DNA of 60,989 bases from a virus. The notes below the pieces were generated by a model. That model did not search any database. It had not been told where the DNA came from and saw nothing but the letters and a program-made list of their open reading frames with translations. Numbering within the stretch: the stretch's first letter is position 1; the number at the start of each line of letters is the position of its first letter. The stretch is from IMG/VR virus record IMGVR_UViG_3300020207_000025, positions 1 through 60,989 of that record. One strand, written 5' to 3'. Both the position numbers and the translations under genes were made by a program. Shown here one piece after another: positions 1-11,100 of the stretch.

Positions 1-123
1 TGGTGATACGTGGGTCAATTCCAATAACTTTTGTGTTTGAATGTCAAATAGTGACCAACCAATAGTTTTGGTTGAAATGTCTAACCCCAATACCTTTGGA
101 GTATTCTTCAAATTGTTTCTCAT
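1..123 (-). CDS. RuvC-like nuclease, N-terminal fragment (runs off window)
   Basis: Forty-one codons from an ATG at 123 to the window edge. The peptide contains VLGLDISTKTIGWSLFD, the first beta-hairpin of the RNase H-like RuvC fold, whose Asp (here D15) is the first metal-binding catalytic residue. Phage RuvC-like proteins cut Holliday junctions or other branched DNA during replication and packaging. The ATG lies 5 nt after the stop codon of the preceding virion gene, so it looks co-transcribed with late genes. Only the first strand pair is visible. Another RNase H-fold protein with the same opening motif cannot be excluded. Confidence 0.7.
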   Translation of the reverse strand, partial: MRNNLKNTPKVLGLDISTKTIGWSLFDIQTQKLLELTHVSP

Positions 124-128
124 ATTTC

Positions 129-2333
129 TTAGAAATCGAACTTTATCGTGTACTGTTGTACCCCCACTCTCTTTTCAGGGGATTGTACCTTAGACATAAT
201 CATAAGGTCTTTGTCCGAATTATAAAGTCCAACTTCGGTAACATAAGGTGAGTTACCTGTCCATGTAGGATTCGAACTATCTAAAAATTGTGTCTGACCT
301 AAGTTGACTTGATAGTTCATTACATATATTGTGGCTGCGATATCGGACTTTAATGTTCCGTAGAAGAAGAACTCATCACCGAAGTTTAACTGTGAGTCAC
401 CCGTCTGTGGAATATCAATATAATTCTCTAATACATAAGAAGAACCTGCGTCATAATTTTCTTTTGTGATTTGGAATGTTTTGGACGCCATATTAGATTC
501 AGAGATGTAAGAACCTGAAGTGATACCCGAAATTTGTGATGTCATATCAATCTCCTTCCAATTTTCAGGAGTCGGTCTCGAACCTGTCGTAGTCTTTTGT
601 ACCAACATAACCAATTTGTTTGCACTAAAACCATCTGGGTTGCCTGATGGTGAATCATTTAAGAATGGAAACTCAGGACCGAAACTTACAGTAACGTTTT
701 TGCTTGTACCGTCACCACAACCCGCTTCCTCACCAGTAATAGTAATATAGTAGTTACAGTGTAACGAGTCAGTAAATGCAGTATTATTAAATCTATATGT
801 GACCCACAATGTTTCGTTAGAACCGGTTAAGATACCCTGATATCCTGTTGTAACTGAGTCAGAGTTAGTTGGTGAAATATACCCTAACTTAGGTGCTGGT
901 AATGTCCAGTTTCTATTTGATTTGTAGTTTAATGCCGCAACTAATTCTTCATCATCGATTACAACAATCTTCAAATCAGGGAAGACCTTACCCACTCTGT
1001 TTGGATATCCATTGATGTCTGTGTTCGTATCCCATAAGTGGTAATATCTAATACCTGGGTCATTCATATTTGAATTAGGTGTCGACATTATGTAGTGAGG
1101 TGTGAACAAACCTAACGTATCATAACCAGCAGGGTCAGTGTAGAATGTTTCACCCATTGTACCACCTGTTGATTTATGCCACATCAACCATGGAATATCT
1201 AAGTTGAAGTTACGTGCGGCACCTGTATCACTTGCCAATGTCTTTGATGTATCTCTATTCTTTTGGGCTAATTTCTCACCGTAGAAATTATCAATGGCGT
1301 TATTAGTATAGTGGATAATAGCAATAGACTTTTGGTCTGATGGTTTAACATTAACCTTCTCACTGAAAGAATTGTAATAATAAGTCGAATCAGAATCTGT
1401 CTGACCACTATCACTATGGTACCCTAAGTACTCTTTGGTACCTGTGTATCCTGTTGAACCGAAGTAACTAAACCCTAAGTCATTGATTGTAAAACCGGCT
1501 GGTGACTCAGTCCACGGAATGTTCATATTCCATATTTTAACATCTTCACCTGTAGTACAGTTTGTTTCAAAATTCAAATCTTGAGCTTGGATGTAAGATA
1601 GTGGAGTGTTTGAATCATAAATCTCAGTCATTTCTGATGGGAAGAAGTATAATCTACCATTACCATTTAATGACATACTTGAAAAATCAGGTAAGTCTCT
1701 ATCTACCTCAACAGTAATACTACCCGATGTTGCTTGTGTTGAACCATTAATACTTTCAACTCTATACACTAACATTGGGAAATTTCCTGACCACTCGTTA
1801 CAATCGGCTGAACCATCCATCCAAATAGCAACATAATCACCGGCTTGAGTATCAGCAGAAAATGATGTACCACAATTAGAGAATGATGCGGTAAATGTTT
1901 TACCTGAATTCAAGTTGGCTAAGTTGACAATCCAATTAGAAGACTTCACATAAGTTGAAGATGATTGGTGGTAAAAAGAACCTGTAGTTCCTGTGAAGAA
2001 CCCTCTCGGAGCCGCACTATTATAGATTTCATCAACTTCAGGTTTAGAGAATGGAATACCAAAGAATGATGTTTTACTCGAATCAATATACAAAGGATAT
2101 TTGATATTCAATTGGTTTTTTTCAGGGATTGAAGTCTTATTCTGAGCGTTAAACGCAGGTGATAAGACTTCCAACGATGAAAGGTTTGCATTTTCGATAC
2201 AATCATAACAAACTTCACTATCACCCACTTGGAAATAACTGATGTTAAAATCTCCTCGTGAGATAGCTCTACGACCGGCGTCAGTAATTACTGAGTTAAT
2301 TAATGCTGAAGTATCTTTTATAATGTATCCCAT
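129..2333 (-). CDS. Virion structural protein, probably tail-fibre or baseplate associated
   Basis: A 734-aa protein with no signal peptide or membrane segment. The first 45 residues (LINSVITDAGRRAISRG followed by FNISYFQVGDSEV) resemble the opening 'T..G...I..G..L.I....VGD' pattern of phage tail-collar and fibre N-terminal domains, which usually attach to the virion. The rest is rich in Ser, Thr, Asn, Gly, Tyr and Phe and looks like beta-structured fibre. A few Cys residues occur (CYDC near 42-45, and a Cys-Gly pair near 545). It is the last structural gene before the RuvC-like gene and follows the adhesion genes. The structural role is inferred from context and composition; I do not recognise a precise family. 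Confidence 0.55.
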   Translation of the reverse strand: MGYIIKDTSALINSVITDAGRRAISRGDFNISYFQVGDSEVCYDCIENANLSSLEVLSPAFNAQNKTSIPEKNQLNIKYPLYIDSSKTSFFGIPFSKPEVDEIYNSAAPRGFFTGTTGSFYHQSSSTYVKSSNWIVNLANLNSGKTFTASFSNCGTSFSADTQAGDYVAIWMDGSADCNEWSGNFPMLVYRVESINGSTQATSGSITVEVDRDLPDFSSMSLNGNGRLYFFPSEMTEIYDSNTPLSYIQAQDLNFETNCTTGEDVKIWNMNIPWTESPAGFTINDLGFSYFGSTGYTGTKEYLGYHSDSGQTDSDSTYYYNSFSEKVNVKPSDQKSIAIIHYTNNAIDNFYGEKLAQKNRDTSKTLASDTGAARNFNLDIPWLMWHKSTGGTMGETFYTDPAGYDTLGLFTPHYIMSTPNSNMNDPGIRYYHLWDTNTDINGYPNRVGKVFPDLKIVVIDDEELVAALNYKSNRNWTLPAPKLGYISPTNSDSVTTGYQGILTGSNETLWVTYRFNNTAFTDSLHCNYYITITGEEAGCGDGTSKNVTVSFGPEFPFLNDSPSGNPDGFSANKLVMLVQKTTTGSRPTPENWKEIDMTSQISGITSGSYISESNMASKTFQITKENYDAGSSYVLENYIDIPQTGDSQLNFGDEFFFYGTLKSDIAATIYVMNYQVNLGQTQFLDSSNPTWTGNSPYVTEVGLYNSDKDLMIMSKVQSPEKRVGVQQYTIKFDF

Positions 2334-2338
2334 ATGTT

Positions 2339-2346
2339 TATAAATA
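2339..2346 (-). promoter_or_regulatory. TATTTATA upstream element
   Basis: The sense-strand octamer TATTTATA lies 5 nt before the ATG of the 734-aa gene. The same element recurs before many genes here. Whether it acts in transcription or translation is unknown. Confidence 0.4.
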
Positions 2347-2366
2347 CCTTATTGGTTCTTTTTATT

Positions 2367-3734
2367 TTAGTTAAATGGACTCGTTGATACGTCTTGATTA
2401 GTACCACCACTACCTGTTGCAGTACCACAACTCGTTCCGTTTATTGTTACGTTTTGTACACCGACACTATAGTAATTATACCCATAAACAGGACAAGACG
2501 AATCACGAGGTAATAAATTCGATACTGTGAATGTATCCACACCACTTACAGTACCTCCTGATATTGTAATATCAAGTGTTTTAGTAAACCCTGAATTATT
2601 CCATCCATTCACATAAGAACCACCACAAGACCTTTGACCACTACTTGTACTCAGTGATTCATTGGTAGCGTCTATAGATGCTGCACCACTTACTGATGTA
2701 GTACTACCTGAGGTGAATGTGGCATTTTGAGTAGAAGTATAATATTCAGTAAAGAAGTTTGTGATAATAATCTTACCACTTACAGATACCCCATTCGGTA
2801 ATGCAGGTGTCACTGACGCTGTCCAATTCACTGTTTTAGATTTGTATAATTGTGCATTACTATTTGTACTTGTCGATGTAGTAAGTTGTAACGTATATAC
2901 AGTAGCATTACTTCCCGAACCAATGGTAAAGTTTCTTGTGATTACAGTATTGTTAGAATCTTTGATATATACCGTACCATTTCCTGAAGGTAAGTTTGTA
3001 AACGTCGCAGAACTTTGATAAGTCACACCATCTAATGAGTATACAATAGGACCTACACCACCCCACGCATTTACAGTGACAGTACCATTATTAGAACCAA
3101 CACATGTTTCATCCGTCTTCGTCACGGTGGCATTTAATCCAACAGTCACACAAGTGCCAGTATTCAATAACCATGTAAAACTCGAACCTAATTGGTTCCA
3201 CGTTCCTGTTGGAATATTTTTATTACTATTCTGAACTAAGTATCCTGGTGTGAATCCACTAACATCCCATCTTGATTGTGACGTATTATATACAATATCA
3301 AAAGATGAACCACTCCATGATGGTTTTCCATTGATAATACCTTGGTAGTCAAATTCGTACTGGTCGTAAGATTCTTGATTTTTAGTTAAACATACTGTAG
3401 ATGGGTATGTTGGGCTTGGTGTCGCACTTGGAGTTGGTGTTGGTGATGGACTTAATGCAGGTGGTGGACCTGCAACCACACAACTCGCAATATCCGTAAA
3501 ATCACCATAATAATCAGTAACCGTTGCTGTGTATGTTCCAGGTACAACATTTAAGATTTTTGTGACATCTCTTGCACCTGTAGACCATTCAATAGTATAT
3601 GGAGGAGTACCACCAGTGATGAATATTTCCATTGAACCATTCACACCAGTACTCGAATCTGTAGTCACACAATTTACCCCTAACGGGTAAACCGTATAAA
3701 CTCCACAACTATTATTTGTTACTGTATCACTCAT
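2367..3734 (-). CDS. SprB-repeat adhesin-like virion protein
   Basis: A 455-aa protein with two regions resembling SprB repeats, the beta-sandwich repeat named after the Flavobacterium gliding adhesin. Residues 20-85 carry GSMEIFITGGTPPYTIEWS and PGTYTATVTD. Residues 203-272 carry TDETCVGSNNGTVTVNAWGG, VYSLDG and a closing VYIKDSNN. A short Pro/Ser/Thr linker (92-111) separates the first repeat from a middle domain at about 113-200. The C-terminal 180 residues are Ser/Thr/Gly-rich with a few Cys and match nothing I know. Small extracellular domains joined by a PT linker recur in the larger neighbours, so a role as a surface-exposed virion decoration or receptor-binding protein is likely. Host and receptor are inferred. 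Confidence 0.6.
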   Translation of the reverse strand: MSDTVTNNSCGVYTVYPLGVNCVTTDSSTGVNGSMEIFITGGTPPYTIEWSTGARDVTKILNVVPGTYTATVTDYYGDFTDIASCVVAGPPPALSPSPTPTPSATPSPTYPSTVCLTKNQESYDQYEFDYQGIINGKPSWSGSSFDIVYNTSQSRWDVSGFTPGYLVQNSNKNIPTGTWNQLGSSFTWLLNTGTCVTVGLNATVTKTDETCVGSNNGTVTVNAWGGVGPIVYSLDGVTYQSSATFTNLPSGNGTVYIKDSNNTVITRNFTIGSGSNATVYTLQLTTSTSTNSNAQLYKSKTVNWTASVTPALPNGVSVSGKIIITNFFTEYYTSTQNATFTSGSTTSVSGAASIDATNESLSTSSGQRSCGGSYVNGWNNSGFTKTLDITISGGTVSGVDTFTVSNLLPRDSSCPVYGYNYYSVGVQNVTINGTSCGTATGSGGTNQDVSTSPFN

Positions 3735-3740
3735 TATTGT

Positions 3741-3748
3741 TATAAATA
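3741..3748 (-). promoter_or_regulatory. TATTTATA upstream element
   Basis: The sense-strand TATTTATA lies 6 nt before the ATG of the SprB-repeat gene, inside a 26-nt gap that also holds the AT-rich stretch TTTTATAAAAG. Confidence 0.4.
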
Positions 3749-3760
3749 TCTTTTATAAAA

Positions 3761-5158
3761 TTACTTTTGGAAAAATTTGATGATTAGGTCGTTTCCATCA
3801 TTAAAATAATTACCATATGGGGAATGCTTCATTTCATTCCAATTACCATTATAATATCTGTTTTGTGTACGAACACTGTAACCGATAGTGTAAGAACTGT
3901 TAGAAGTATCAGTCCATCCAAAACTATCCATAGCAGCTGTCATACTGAAACCATAAGAGACTCTATTACCGGTAATAGAGTCGAAACCATCAAAATCAGG
4001 TACCCTAAATATATTATAGATATATAACGCACACTTACTATATGGATTATTCGGATTACCACTCCACAAATCGCCATCGATAATTGCAATGTACCAATTA
4101 GAGGTTCCACCTGACGGTATCAGTTCTAAAGCACTCGAAAAATCTTGATATGAATTATAACTGGTTGTGATAATAGGATTCGCGTATTTTGGTAACTGTA
4201 TGGACCTGAACGTCCAAAATTCTTTATTCCCTGAAGAATTATATATTTGATTACCATTTGAATCAACAAACGGGGCTCCCCCTAAGTTATAATTAACAAA
4301 GGTACGACTGGCAGTAGAACTATTACTCGGATAGTTAGATATTTTACCATAAACAGGTTCAAAATAAAGAGCACCACCTAAATACGGAACCATATAATTA
4401 TAATCACCATCATTTTGATTAATACCAAAAACTACCCTATCATAGTAACCTCCACTAATTAAAGCATCACTTGAAGTAGCCTTTCTCGTCGTATAAGTAC
4501 CAAGATTCCATTCATACCCCCAATAATTTACGGGACCAGTATACTTACTTGCCTGAGGTAATGAACTACCACCAAACGCAGCCGGCGGTGTAGGTAACAT
4601 TGAAGCCATTGTCGATACTTTCATATAAGACGTTTCAGCTTTTGGAGAATTAGGTGTTAAGTCAACAATATCTTTACCACATTTGTGGCAAAATAAAGTT
4701 CTTCCTTCCCCTAACCCACTACCGTCATTAGATACTAATAAAGAATTTTGTGTTACAGTTTTACTTGCATTGTAATTAGTATTAAGATAGTCATTTAAGA
4801 CATCATAATATTGTACTTGAGATACACCAGGTATAGGTCCTTCCGCACTCATAACATAATCGAATACAGTATCTCTTAATGCAAAAATAGACGCTTGATT
4901 TTCAGTCGGACAGTTCTGACAGATATCATCACCAGTAATAATACTTGTACTACCATTACTACAGGTAGTTTCTACTTGATAGTAATAAGTTCTGAATGGA
5001 GATGGGTCAACATCCATATCATACCACGTCCCAACATAAGGAGCAACAGTGGCTTTCAAAACCCACGGTCCATTACTACTATCTGACCTATAAATTTTAT
5101 AAGACACAGCATTAGTACTGGTCGTCCATGTTATCTTAATTCTTGCGGATTCTGCCAT
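3761..5158 (-). CDS. Virion protein with N-terminal fibronectin type III-like domain
   Basis: A 465-aa protein. Residues 5-76 read as a fibronectin type III-like beta-sandwich: IKITWTTSTNAVSYKIYRS, a central W, then TYYYQVETTC near the last strand. Two Cys pairs follow, C-Q-N-C near 80-83 and C-H-K-C near 155-158, spaced like a possible zinc or disulfide knot. The remainder is aromatic- and Asn-rich with no repeats and resembles a folded receptor-binding domain. The gene sits between PT-rich adhesins, 16 nt downstream of one, with no TATTTATA element of its own, so it is probably expressed from upstream. The exact function is unrecognised. Confidence 0.5.
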   Translation of the reverse strand: MAESARIKITWTTSTNAVSYKIYRSDSSNGPWVLKATVAPYVGTWYDMDVDPSPFRTYYYQVETTCSNGSTSIITGDDICQNCPTENQASIFALRDTVFDYVMSAEGPIPGVSQVQYYDVLNDYLNTNYNASKTVTQNSLLVSNDGSGLGEGRTLFCHKCGKDIVDLTPNSPKAETSYMKVSTMASMLPTPPAAFGGSSLPQASKYTGPVNYWGYEWNLGTYTTRKATSSDALISGGYYDRVVFGINQNDGDYNYMVPYLGGALYFEPVYGKISNYPSNSSTASRTFVNYNLGGAPFVDSNGNQIYNSSGNKEFWTFRSIQLPKYANPIITTSYNSYQDFSSALELIPSGGTSNWYIAIIDGDLWSGNPNNPYSKCALYIYNIFRVPDFDGFDSITGNRVSYGFSMTAAMDSFGWTDTSNSSYTIGYSVRTQNRYYNGNWNEMKHSPYGNYFNDGNDLIIKFFQK

Positions 5159-5174
5159 AATACTTATTTATTTA

Positions 5175-6965
5175 CTAACCCCAAATGAAGTCAGTCATAT
5201 ATTCATTCTCTACGTTTATGTTACTCGCACCTCTACAAACAGGTGTAGGTGTGGTCAAACTACTATTACATCCCGTACAATTTACATAGAAGATTGAAGG
5301 ACTGCCAAATACATTAGTCGAAGACGTTGAATAAGTCTGTCCTTGTGGCGGAGTATAAGGTTTACTAAACATACCAACATAATACCAACATGAACCTTGA
5401 TATGAGAATGATGTATTATAAGGTATCGGACCAACACTCACATCTTGACCAATCATAGTATTTGAACTACAAGATGCATATACAAAGACATTCTGTGGCA
5501 CACCCTGAGAGGTTGATGGTGTAATAGATGAAGTTATCGTTGGTGTTTGAGTTGGTGTTGGTGTATGTGTCTGAGTATTCGTTGGTGTTTGAGTCGGTGT
5601 ATATGTTGGTGTGGCAGTTTGAGACTGTGTAGGTGTCGGTGTTGGTGAAAGACATACACAACCTGGGTCTGCGTAAACATTCGCACCATCACCTGATACT
5701 ATATCAGCACTAACCGCACACACATTAACCCTTTCACGTCCATTTACAAACAAAGAATATGTTAATTTATCACAATCTTCAATTTCAAATTGAGCTCCTC
5801 GAGTACCGCCATATAATTCCCAATTCGTACAACACGGAGTAGTGGCACTCGGTGTTGGAGTATACGTTGGTGTAAAGTCAGGTGTACGTGAAATTGTCGG
5901 TGTTGGTGTTTGACTAATTTCTGGTGTATCTGAGACCGAAACAGTCGGTGTATGTGTTGGTGTTACCGCTGGTGTTTCTGATGCCGTTGGAGTTGGCGTT
6001 TGACTTACAGGTGGGGTATCAGAAAGAGATACAGTTGGTGTGTTAGTAGGTGTAGAGTCAGGTGTACGTGAAATTGTTGGGGTTGGTGTTTGACTAACAC
6101 CTGGTGTATCCGATACAGAAACAGATGGAGTATTTGTTGGGGTTACGGCAGGTGTTTCTGAAGCAGTTGGAGTTGGTGTTTGACTCACTGGTGGAGTATC
6201 AGAAAGAGATACAGTTGGTGTGTTTGTTGGTGTTACCGCAGGAGTTTCTGACGCTGTTGGTGTTGGTGTTGAACTTGAACCAGGAGTATCTGAAGGTGAA
6301 ACAGTTGGTGTATAAGTTGGTGTAATACTCGGAGTCATTGACTGAGTCATAGTCGGCGTATTAGATGGAGTAACCGTATTTGTTGGTGTGTTACTTGCAG
6401 TAATAGATGGTGTAATAGACGCAGTTGGAGTTACCGTTTGAGTAAGGGTTGGTGTTTGTGATGGAGGGTTAGATGGTGTAGGAGCTGGTGTACCCGTCGG
6501 AGTATTCGTAGCAGTTGCAGTTGGTGATGAGCCAGGTGTCGCAGAAACAGATATAGTTGGTGTATGTGTTGGTGTAACTGAAGGAGTTGCTGTTTGTGTT
6601 GGAGTTACTGTGGGAGTTGCCGTATTCGTTGGAGTCGGTGTACTACTCGGAGTATTTGAAGATACACACACACCACAGGTATTATAGACTCCATTGATTG
6701 ACATAACGTAGGAGTCAGGTGAACCATCAACATCACTATGATAAGTGAAACATTGAGTTACCTGTCCATTTGGTGTTTGTAATGTGGCTCTGAAGATATC
6801 CCCAATAGATATTGGATTTGTATTATATGAAAGGTCTCCATCAACATAAAAATAATTATTGGTATTACACTGTAATAATTTTTTAATATCATTACAACAT
6901 TCAGGTTGTTCACCAAATACATTAAAACCTACTCTTCCTGTTACCATTTTAGGTTCTTGTTCCAC
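5175..6965 (-). CDS. Pro/Thr-rich (mucin-like) multidomain virion protein
   Basis: A 596-aa protein. A folded N-terminal domain (about 1-100, with a CC pair and a CGVC motif) leads into a Pro/Thr/Ser tract of about 270 residues built on '[19 protein letters not shown]' cassettes. A small Cys-rich module begins [10 protein letters not shown] and ends in a CVC motif. A second PT linker and a C-terminal domain with further Cys residues follow. The [15 protein letters not shown] cassette also occurs in the 651-, 950- and 2204-aa proteins. Its start overlaps the protease gene by 17 nt, so the two are probably translationally coupled. PT tracts are expected to be extended and are plausible O-glycan acceptors; that is inference. 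Confidence 0.6.
   Translation of the reverse strand: MEQEPKMVTGRVGFNVFGEQPECCNDIKKLLQCNTNNYFYVDGDLSYNTNPISIGDIFRATLQTPNGQVTQCFTYHSDVDGSPDSYVMSINGVYNTCGVCVSSNTPSSTPTPTNTATPTVTPTQTATPSVTPTHTPTISVSATPGSSPTATATNTPTGTPAPTPSNPPSQTPTLTQTVTPTASITPSITASNTPTNTVTPSNTPTMTQSMTPSITPTYTPTVSPSDTPGSSSTPTPTASETPAVTPTNTPTVSLSDTPPVSQTPTPTASETPAVTPTNTPSVSVSDTPGVSQTPTPTISRTPDSTPTNTPTVSLSDTPPVSQTPTPTASETPAVTPTHTPTVSVSDTPEISQTPTPTISRTPDFTPTYTPTPSATTPCCTNWELYGGTRGAQFEIEDCDKLTYSLFVNGRERVNVCAVSADIVSGDGANVYADPGCVCLSPTPTPTQSQTATPTYTPTQTPTNTQTHTPTPTQTPTITSSITPSTSQGVPQNVFVYASCSSNTMIGQDVSVGPIPYNTSFSYQGSCWYYVGMFSKPYTPPQGQTYSTSSTNVFGSPSIFYVNCTGCNSSLTTPTPVCRGASNINVENEYMTDFIWG
5838..6650 (-). repeat. Pro/Thr-coding minisatellite tract (596-aa gene)
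   Basis: A degenerate 6-nt (Thr-Pro) unit with higher-order cassettes of about 45 nt encoding the SVSDTP and SQTPTPT segments. Third codon positions vary freely while the peptide is kept. Confidence 0.75.
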
Positions 6966-8181
6966 CTTGCCAGTATGTGTTACCTGACAATTCCAAATTT
7001 ATGTCCCCACTAAGACCATTTACTATATGTAATTCAGTAGTCCCTGTATCTGAAAAGTAAACAGAATTACCCGTCCATGCGGAAATAGATAATTGCTCGG
7101 CAACTTTGTCAATGCGGTTCGCTAATCCATAAATAGTTTGACCGTTATAATTTGCACCGGCAAATACTAAACCAACAATCTTTCTTGTACCTGAAAAATC
7201 AGCTACCAAAGCAGAACCAGAATCACCACCATACACAGGATAAGGACATATAGAACCTGCAGGTGTTGTTGAAGCACTGGCGTAATATCTTATACAATCA
7301 CTGAAGTATATGGTTTCATTGACACCTTGATTATTATACTGAATACTTATGGTCGCGGCAACTGATGATGCAAATAACTTCATATCCCCCTCACCTTTAG
7401 GTCCTGTTGTACGACCAGCACTAAATAAGTTAATTCCATTGGTAACAAGACTATCAATTTCAGCGGTAGATGCAAATTCCAAAGGTTGAGTCCATCCATT
7501 CATACCATATTGTCTGTATGATGTCGTTGAACTAATATCACTTTGGTTTACAGTTGCTAATGCACCATCAACAGAGTTATATTCAGGAGTACCACTGATT
7601 GGTACATATCTTTTAACCAGACCAATCGAGTTTTGTAGACCACTGTTACCACTTTCATTAGGTTGAGTCACAAAATTATTCACAATATCTGTGTGTACTC
7701 CACTTTGTTGTCTTTCAGAGGCTAAGAACGCATTTTTTACCAATACATGATTATTAGAAACACCAACTAACGAATTAGTCTCAGTATCTACCGCCAAAAA
7801 CCCTAAAGTACCCACATAACTACCTAAATTAGTGTAATTTGTTACTGAAATACCACCTTGGAGTGGTCTAATCTGGTTTCTATTAGCAGGTGGAGTATTA
7901 ATCCACGTATAAAAATCTGAAGGGCAATTCTCCATGAAAACGAATTCACCTTCTTCAACATCCGTCTTTAATATTGACCCGTCGACCTCGATTTCTGATG
8001 GTAATAACTCATCTTCAGGTATTTCTTCCAATGGTCTTTTTTGTTTTACTGTAAAAACAACTGCATCTTCATCTGTCATCTTACCACCAACCGTTTTCTT
8101 TGTAATGGTCACACCCACCACATCCTCAGGGGTTATGTTATGGTAGTGTTTTGTTAGGTCTCTTAATAATTGGTTATCCAT
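6949..8181 (-). CDS. Trypsin-like serine protease
   Basis: A 410-aa chymotrypsin-fold protease. A plausible catalytic triad is visible: His145 in VSNNHVL, Asp205 in SVDGALA and Ser321 in YGGDSGSALV, the hallmark GDSG motif. The first 75 residues (VVGVTITKKTVGGK, then AVVFTVKQKRP and an EIEVDG turn) match the N-terminal domain often found before the protease domain in bacterial and phage members of this group. There is no signal peptide, so it should act in the host cytoplasm or as part of the virion. It lies directly after the 2757-aa Hint/PT protein (3-nt gap) and overlaps the next PT-rich gene, suggesting maturation of these fibres, or digestion of host surface proteins. The substrate is unknown. 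Confidence 0.8.
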   Translation of the reverse strand: MDNQLLRDLTKHYHNITPEDVVGVTITKKTVGGKMTDEDAVVFTVKQKRPLEEIPEDELLPSEIEVDGSILKTDVEEGEFVFMENCPSDFYTWINTPPANRNQIRPLQGGISVTNYTNLGSYVGTLGFLAVDTETNSLVGVSNNHVLVKNAFLASERQQSGVHTDIVNNFVTQPNESGNSGLQNSIGLVKRYVPISGTPEYNSVDGALATVNQSDISSTTSYRQYGMNGWTQPLEFASTAEIDSLVTNGINLFSAGRTTGPKGEGDMKLFASSVAATISIQYNNQGVNETIYFSDCIRYYASASTTPAGSICPYPVYGGDSGSALVADFSGTRKIVGLVFAGANYNGQTIYGLANRIDKVAEQLSISAWTGNSVYFSDTGTTELHIVNGLSGDINLELSGNTYWQGGTRT

Positions 8182-8184
8182 ATC

Positions 8185-11100
8185 TTAAAGGTTTGGTATA
8201 AACATAAATACTGTGAATGGTCCACCTTCAGTTGGAGTGACACTCGGAGTCGGGGTGTATGTTGGACTCACAGAGATTGATGGTGTATTTGTCGGACTAT
8301 TAGAAATCGTTGGAGTATTAGTCGGACTTACCGAAATTGTTGGCGTATTTGTTGGACTCACCGAAATGGTAGGTGTATTACTTGGACTTGGTGTTGATGT
8401 AATTGCAGGTCCACTACAACAGTTGTTACATATATTTGTTAATGTATATGCTGAAGTTGGATATTGAGGTGGGAATATTACTGTATTTTGTTGTGCACAT
8501 ATAGTAATAGTTGTCGGTACTTTATAGATAATACCATGTGACTGTCTTACAGTACCACATAATGTATCACTACACTCATCATACCAATATTCGAATAATC
8601 CTTCCGTACCCAATTTAGTAACTTCTAATTCATATACACTACAATCCTGTAAAATACTTGATGTTGATGGAGTTACTGTATGTGTCGGAGTAACAGTAGG
8701 TGTTGAAGTTACCGTAGGGGTTTGGGTTGATAATGGTGTATTAGTTGGTGTAGGACTTGGTGTTCCTCCCGGTGTTTGAGTAACTGTAGATGTTGGTGTA
8801 ATTGTTGCTGTATTTGACGGTGTCGGTGTATTAGATGACGTTACAGTTGCCGTTTGTGTTGGAGTGAGTGTCGATGTAGGTGTCGATGTTGGAGTTCCAC
8901 CAGGAGTCTCTGAAGGTGTAACGGTTTGTGTTACCGTTTGGGTTGGTGTATACGTAGGAGTAACACTTGAAGTAATAGACGGAGTAACTGTAACAGTTGG
9001 TGTTTGAGTTGCCGTCAATGATGGAGTTACCGATGGTGTCACAGAAGAAGTGATTGAAGGTGTCGGAGTTACTGTTGCCGTTTGAGTAGGGGTATTTGTT
9101 GGAGTACCACCTGGTGTCTCAGAAGGAGTTACCGTCTGAGTTGGAGTTGATGTTGGTGTTTCACTTGCAGTTACAGTTGGAGTTACAGAACCCGTAGGTG
9201 TATTAGTATTTGTTACCGTCGGAGTCACTGATGAAGTAACCGATGGTGTTGGCGTAATAGACGATGATGGAGTCACCGTTTGAGTCGGAGTAACTGAAGC
9301 TGTTGGAGTTACAGACGATGTCTGAGTAACCGTTTGTGTTGGAGTATTTGTTGGAGTAGAACCTGGTGTTTCTGACGGAGTAACAGTCTGAGTAGGTGTC
9401 AATGTTTGTGTATTTGACGGAGTAATAGTTGCGGTCAATGTAGGTGTAACACTTGCCGTTGGTGTAACTGATGCAGTTGGTGTCACACTCGCGGTTGGGG
9501 TAACAGAAGCCGTTGGAGTAACCGATGATGTAGGAGTATTTGTCGGTGTAACCTGAGGAGTCTCAGACGGAGTAACTGTTTGTGTTGGAGTTGACGTAGG
9601 TGTTTCACTCGCGGTCACAGTTGGTGTCACCGAAGCAGTTGGTGTATTCGTTGGTGTTTCAGTAGGAGTCGAAGTGACCGTAGATGTCACTGTTTGAGTT
9701 GGTGTACTTGTGTTAGTAGGTGTTACCGATGCTGTCGGAGTTACAGATGCCGTTGGTGTAACTGAAGATGTTGGAGTATTTGTAGGTGTCACCCCTGGTG
9801 TCTCACTCGCAGTTACAGTTTGAGTAGGTGTCAATGTTTGAGTATTTGACGGAGTGATTGTCGCAGTAATAGATGGAGTAACAGTCGATGTAGGCGTTAC
9901 CGAAGATGTTGGTGTTACTGAGGAAGTTGGAGTAACTGACGATGTAGGTGTTACAGATGCAGTTGGAGTATTCGTTGGGGTAGATATTGGTGTCTCAGAA
10001 GGTGTCACAGTCTGAGTAGGTGTAGATGTTGGAGTTTCACTTGCAGTGACAGTTGGGGTAACCGAAGCCGTAGGAGTCACACTCGCAGTAACCGTAGCCG
10101 TAACTGACGGTGTTGGGGTTACTGAAGATGATGGAGTCACTGTTTGTGTTGGTGTGACTGAAGCTGTTGGGGTTACAGATGAAGTCTGTGTAACTGTTTG
10201 TGTAGGAGTATTTGTTGGCGTAACCGCTGGTGTCGATGTCGGTGTCAACGTCGCAGTAACCGTAGGAGTAATAGTAGATGTAGGAGTAACTGATGCAGTT
10301 GGTGTTACACTTGCCGTTGGAGTGTTAGTTGGCGTCTCAGTTTGAGTTGGAGTCACTGAAGAGGTCGGAGTTACCGATGACGTAGGTGTGTTTGTTGGTG
10401 TCACACCAGGTGTTTCTGAAGGAGTAACAGTCTGAGTTGGAGTAGATGTGGGAGTTTCACTCGCAGTCACAGTAGGAGTAACTGAAGCCGTTGGTGTTAC
10501 ACTCGCAGTAATTGTTGCAGTCACAGATGGTGTAGGTGTAACTGATGAAGTAGGTGTTACTGAAGCCGTAGGTGTGACCGAGGCAGTTGGCGTAACTGAA
10601 GAAGTAGGTGTATTTGTAGGTGTACTTACAGGTGTTTCAGTAGGAGTAACCGTTTGTGTTTGAGTCACTGTTGGTGTATTACTTGCCGTCAATGTTGGTG
10701 TAACTGAAGCCGTAGGGGTAACTGTTGAAGTAACTGTCGCAGTTACCGATGGAGTTGGTGTATTTGATGTGGTTGGAGTAACAGAAGCAGTTGGCGTTAC
10801 CGATGCCGTTGGTGTGACAGATGAAGTCTGTGTTACCGTAGCCGTTGGTGTTGATGTAGGAGTCACTCCTGGCGTTTCAGAAGGTGTTACTGTTTGTGTT
10901 GGAGTAAATGTAGGAGTAACCGTCGCAGTAACAGTTGGGGTAATACTCGCTGTTGGTGTTACCGATGCCGTCACAGTAGCAGTCACTGAAGGTGTTGGCG
11001 TATTCGTTGGCGTCTCAGTCTGAGTCGGAGTGACCGATGAAGTAGGTGTTACGGAAGCAGTAACAGTTTGAGTCGGTGTAACAGTATTTGTTGGAGTAAC

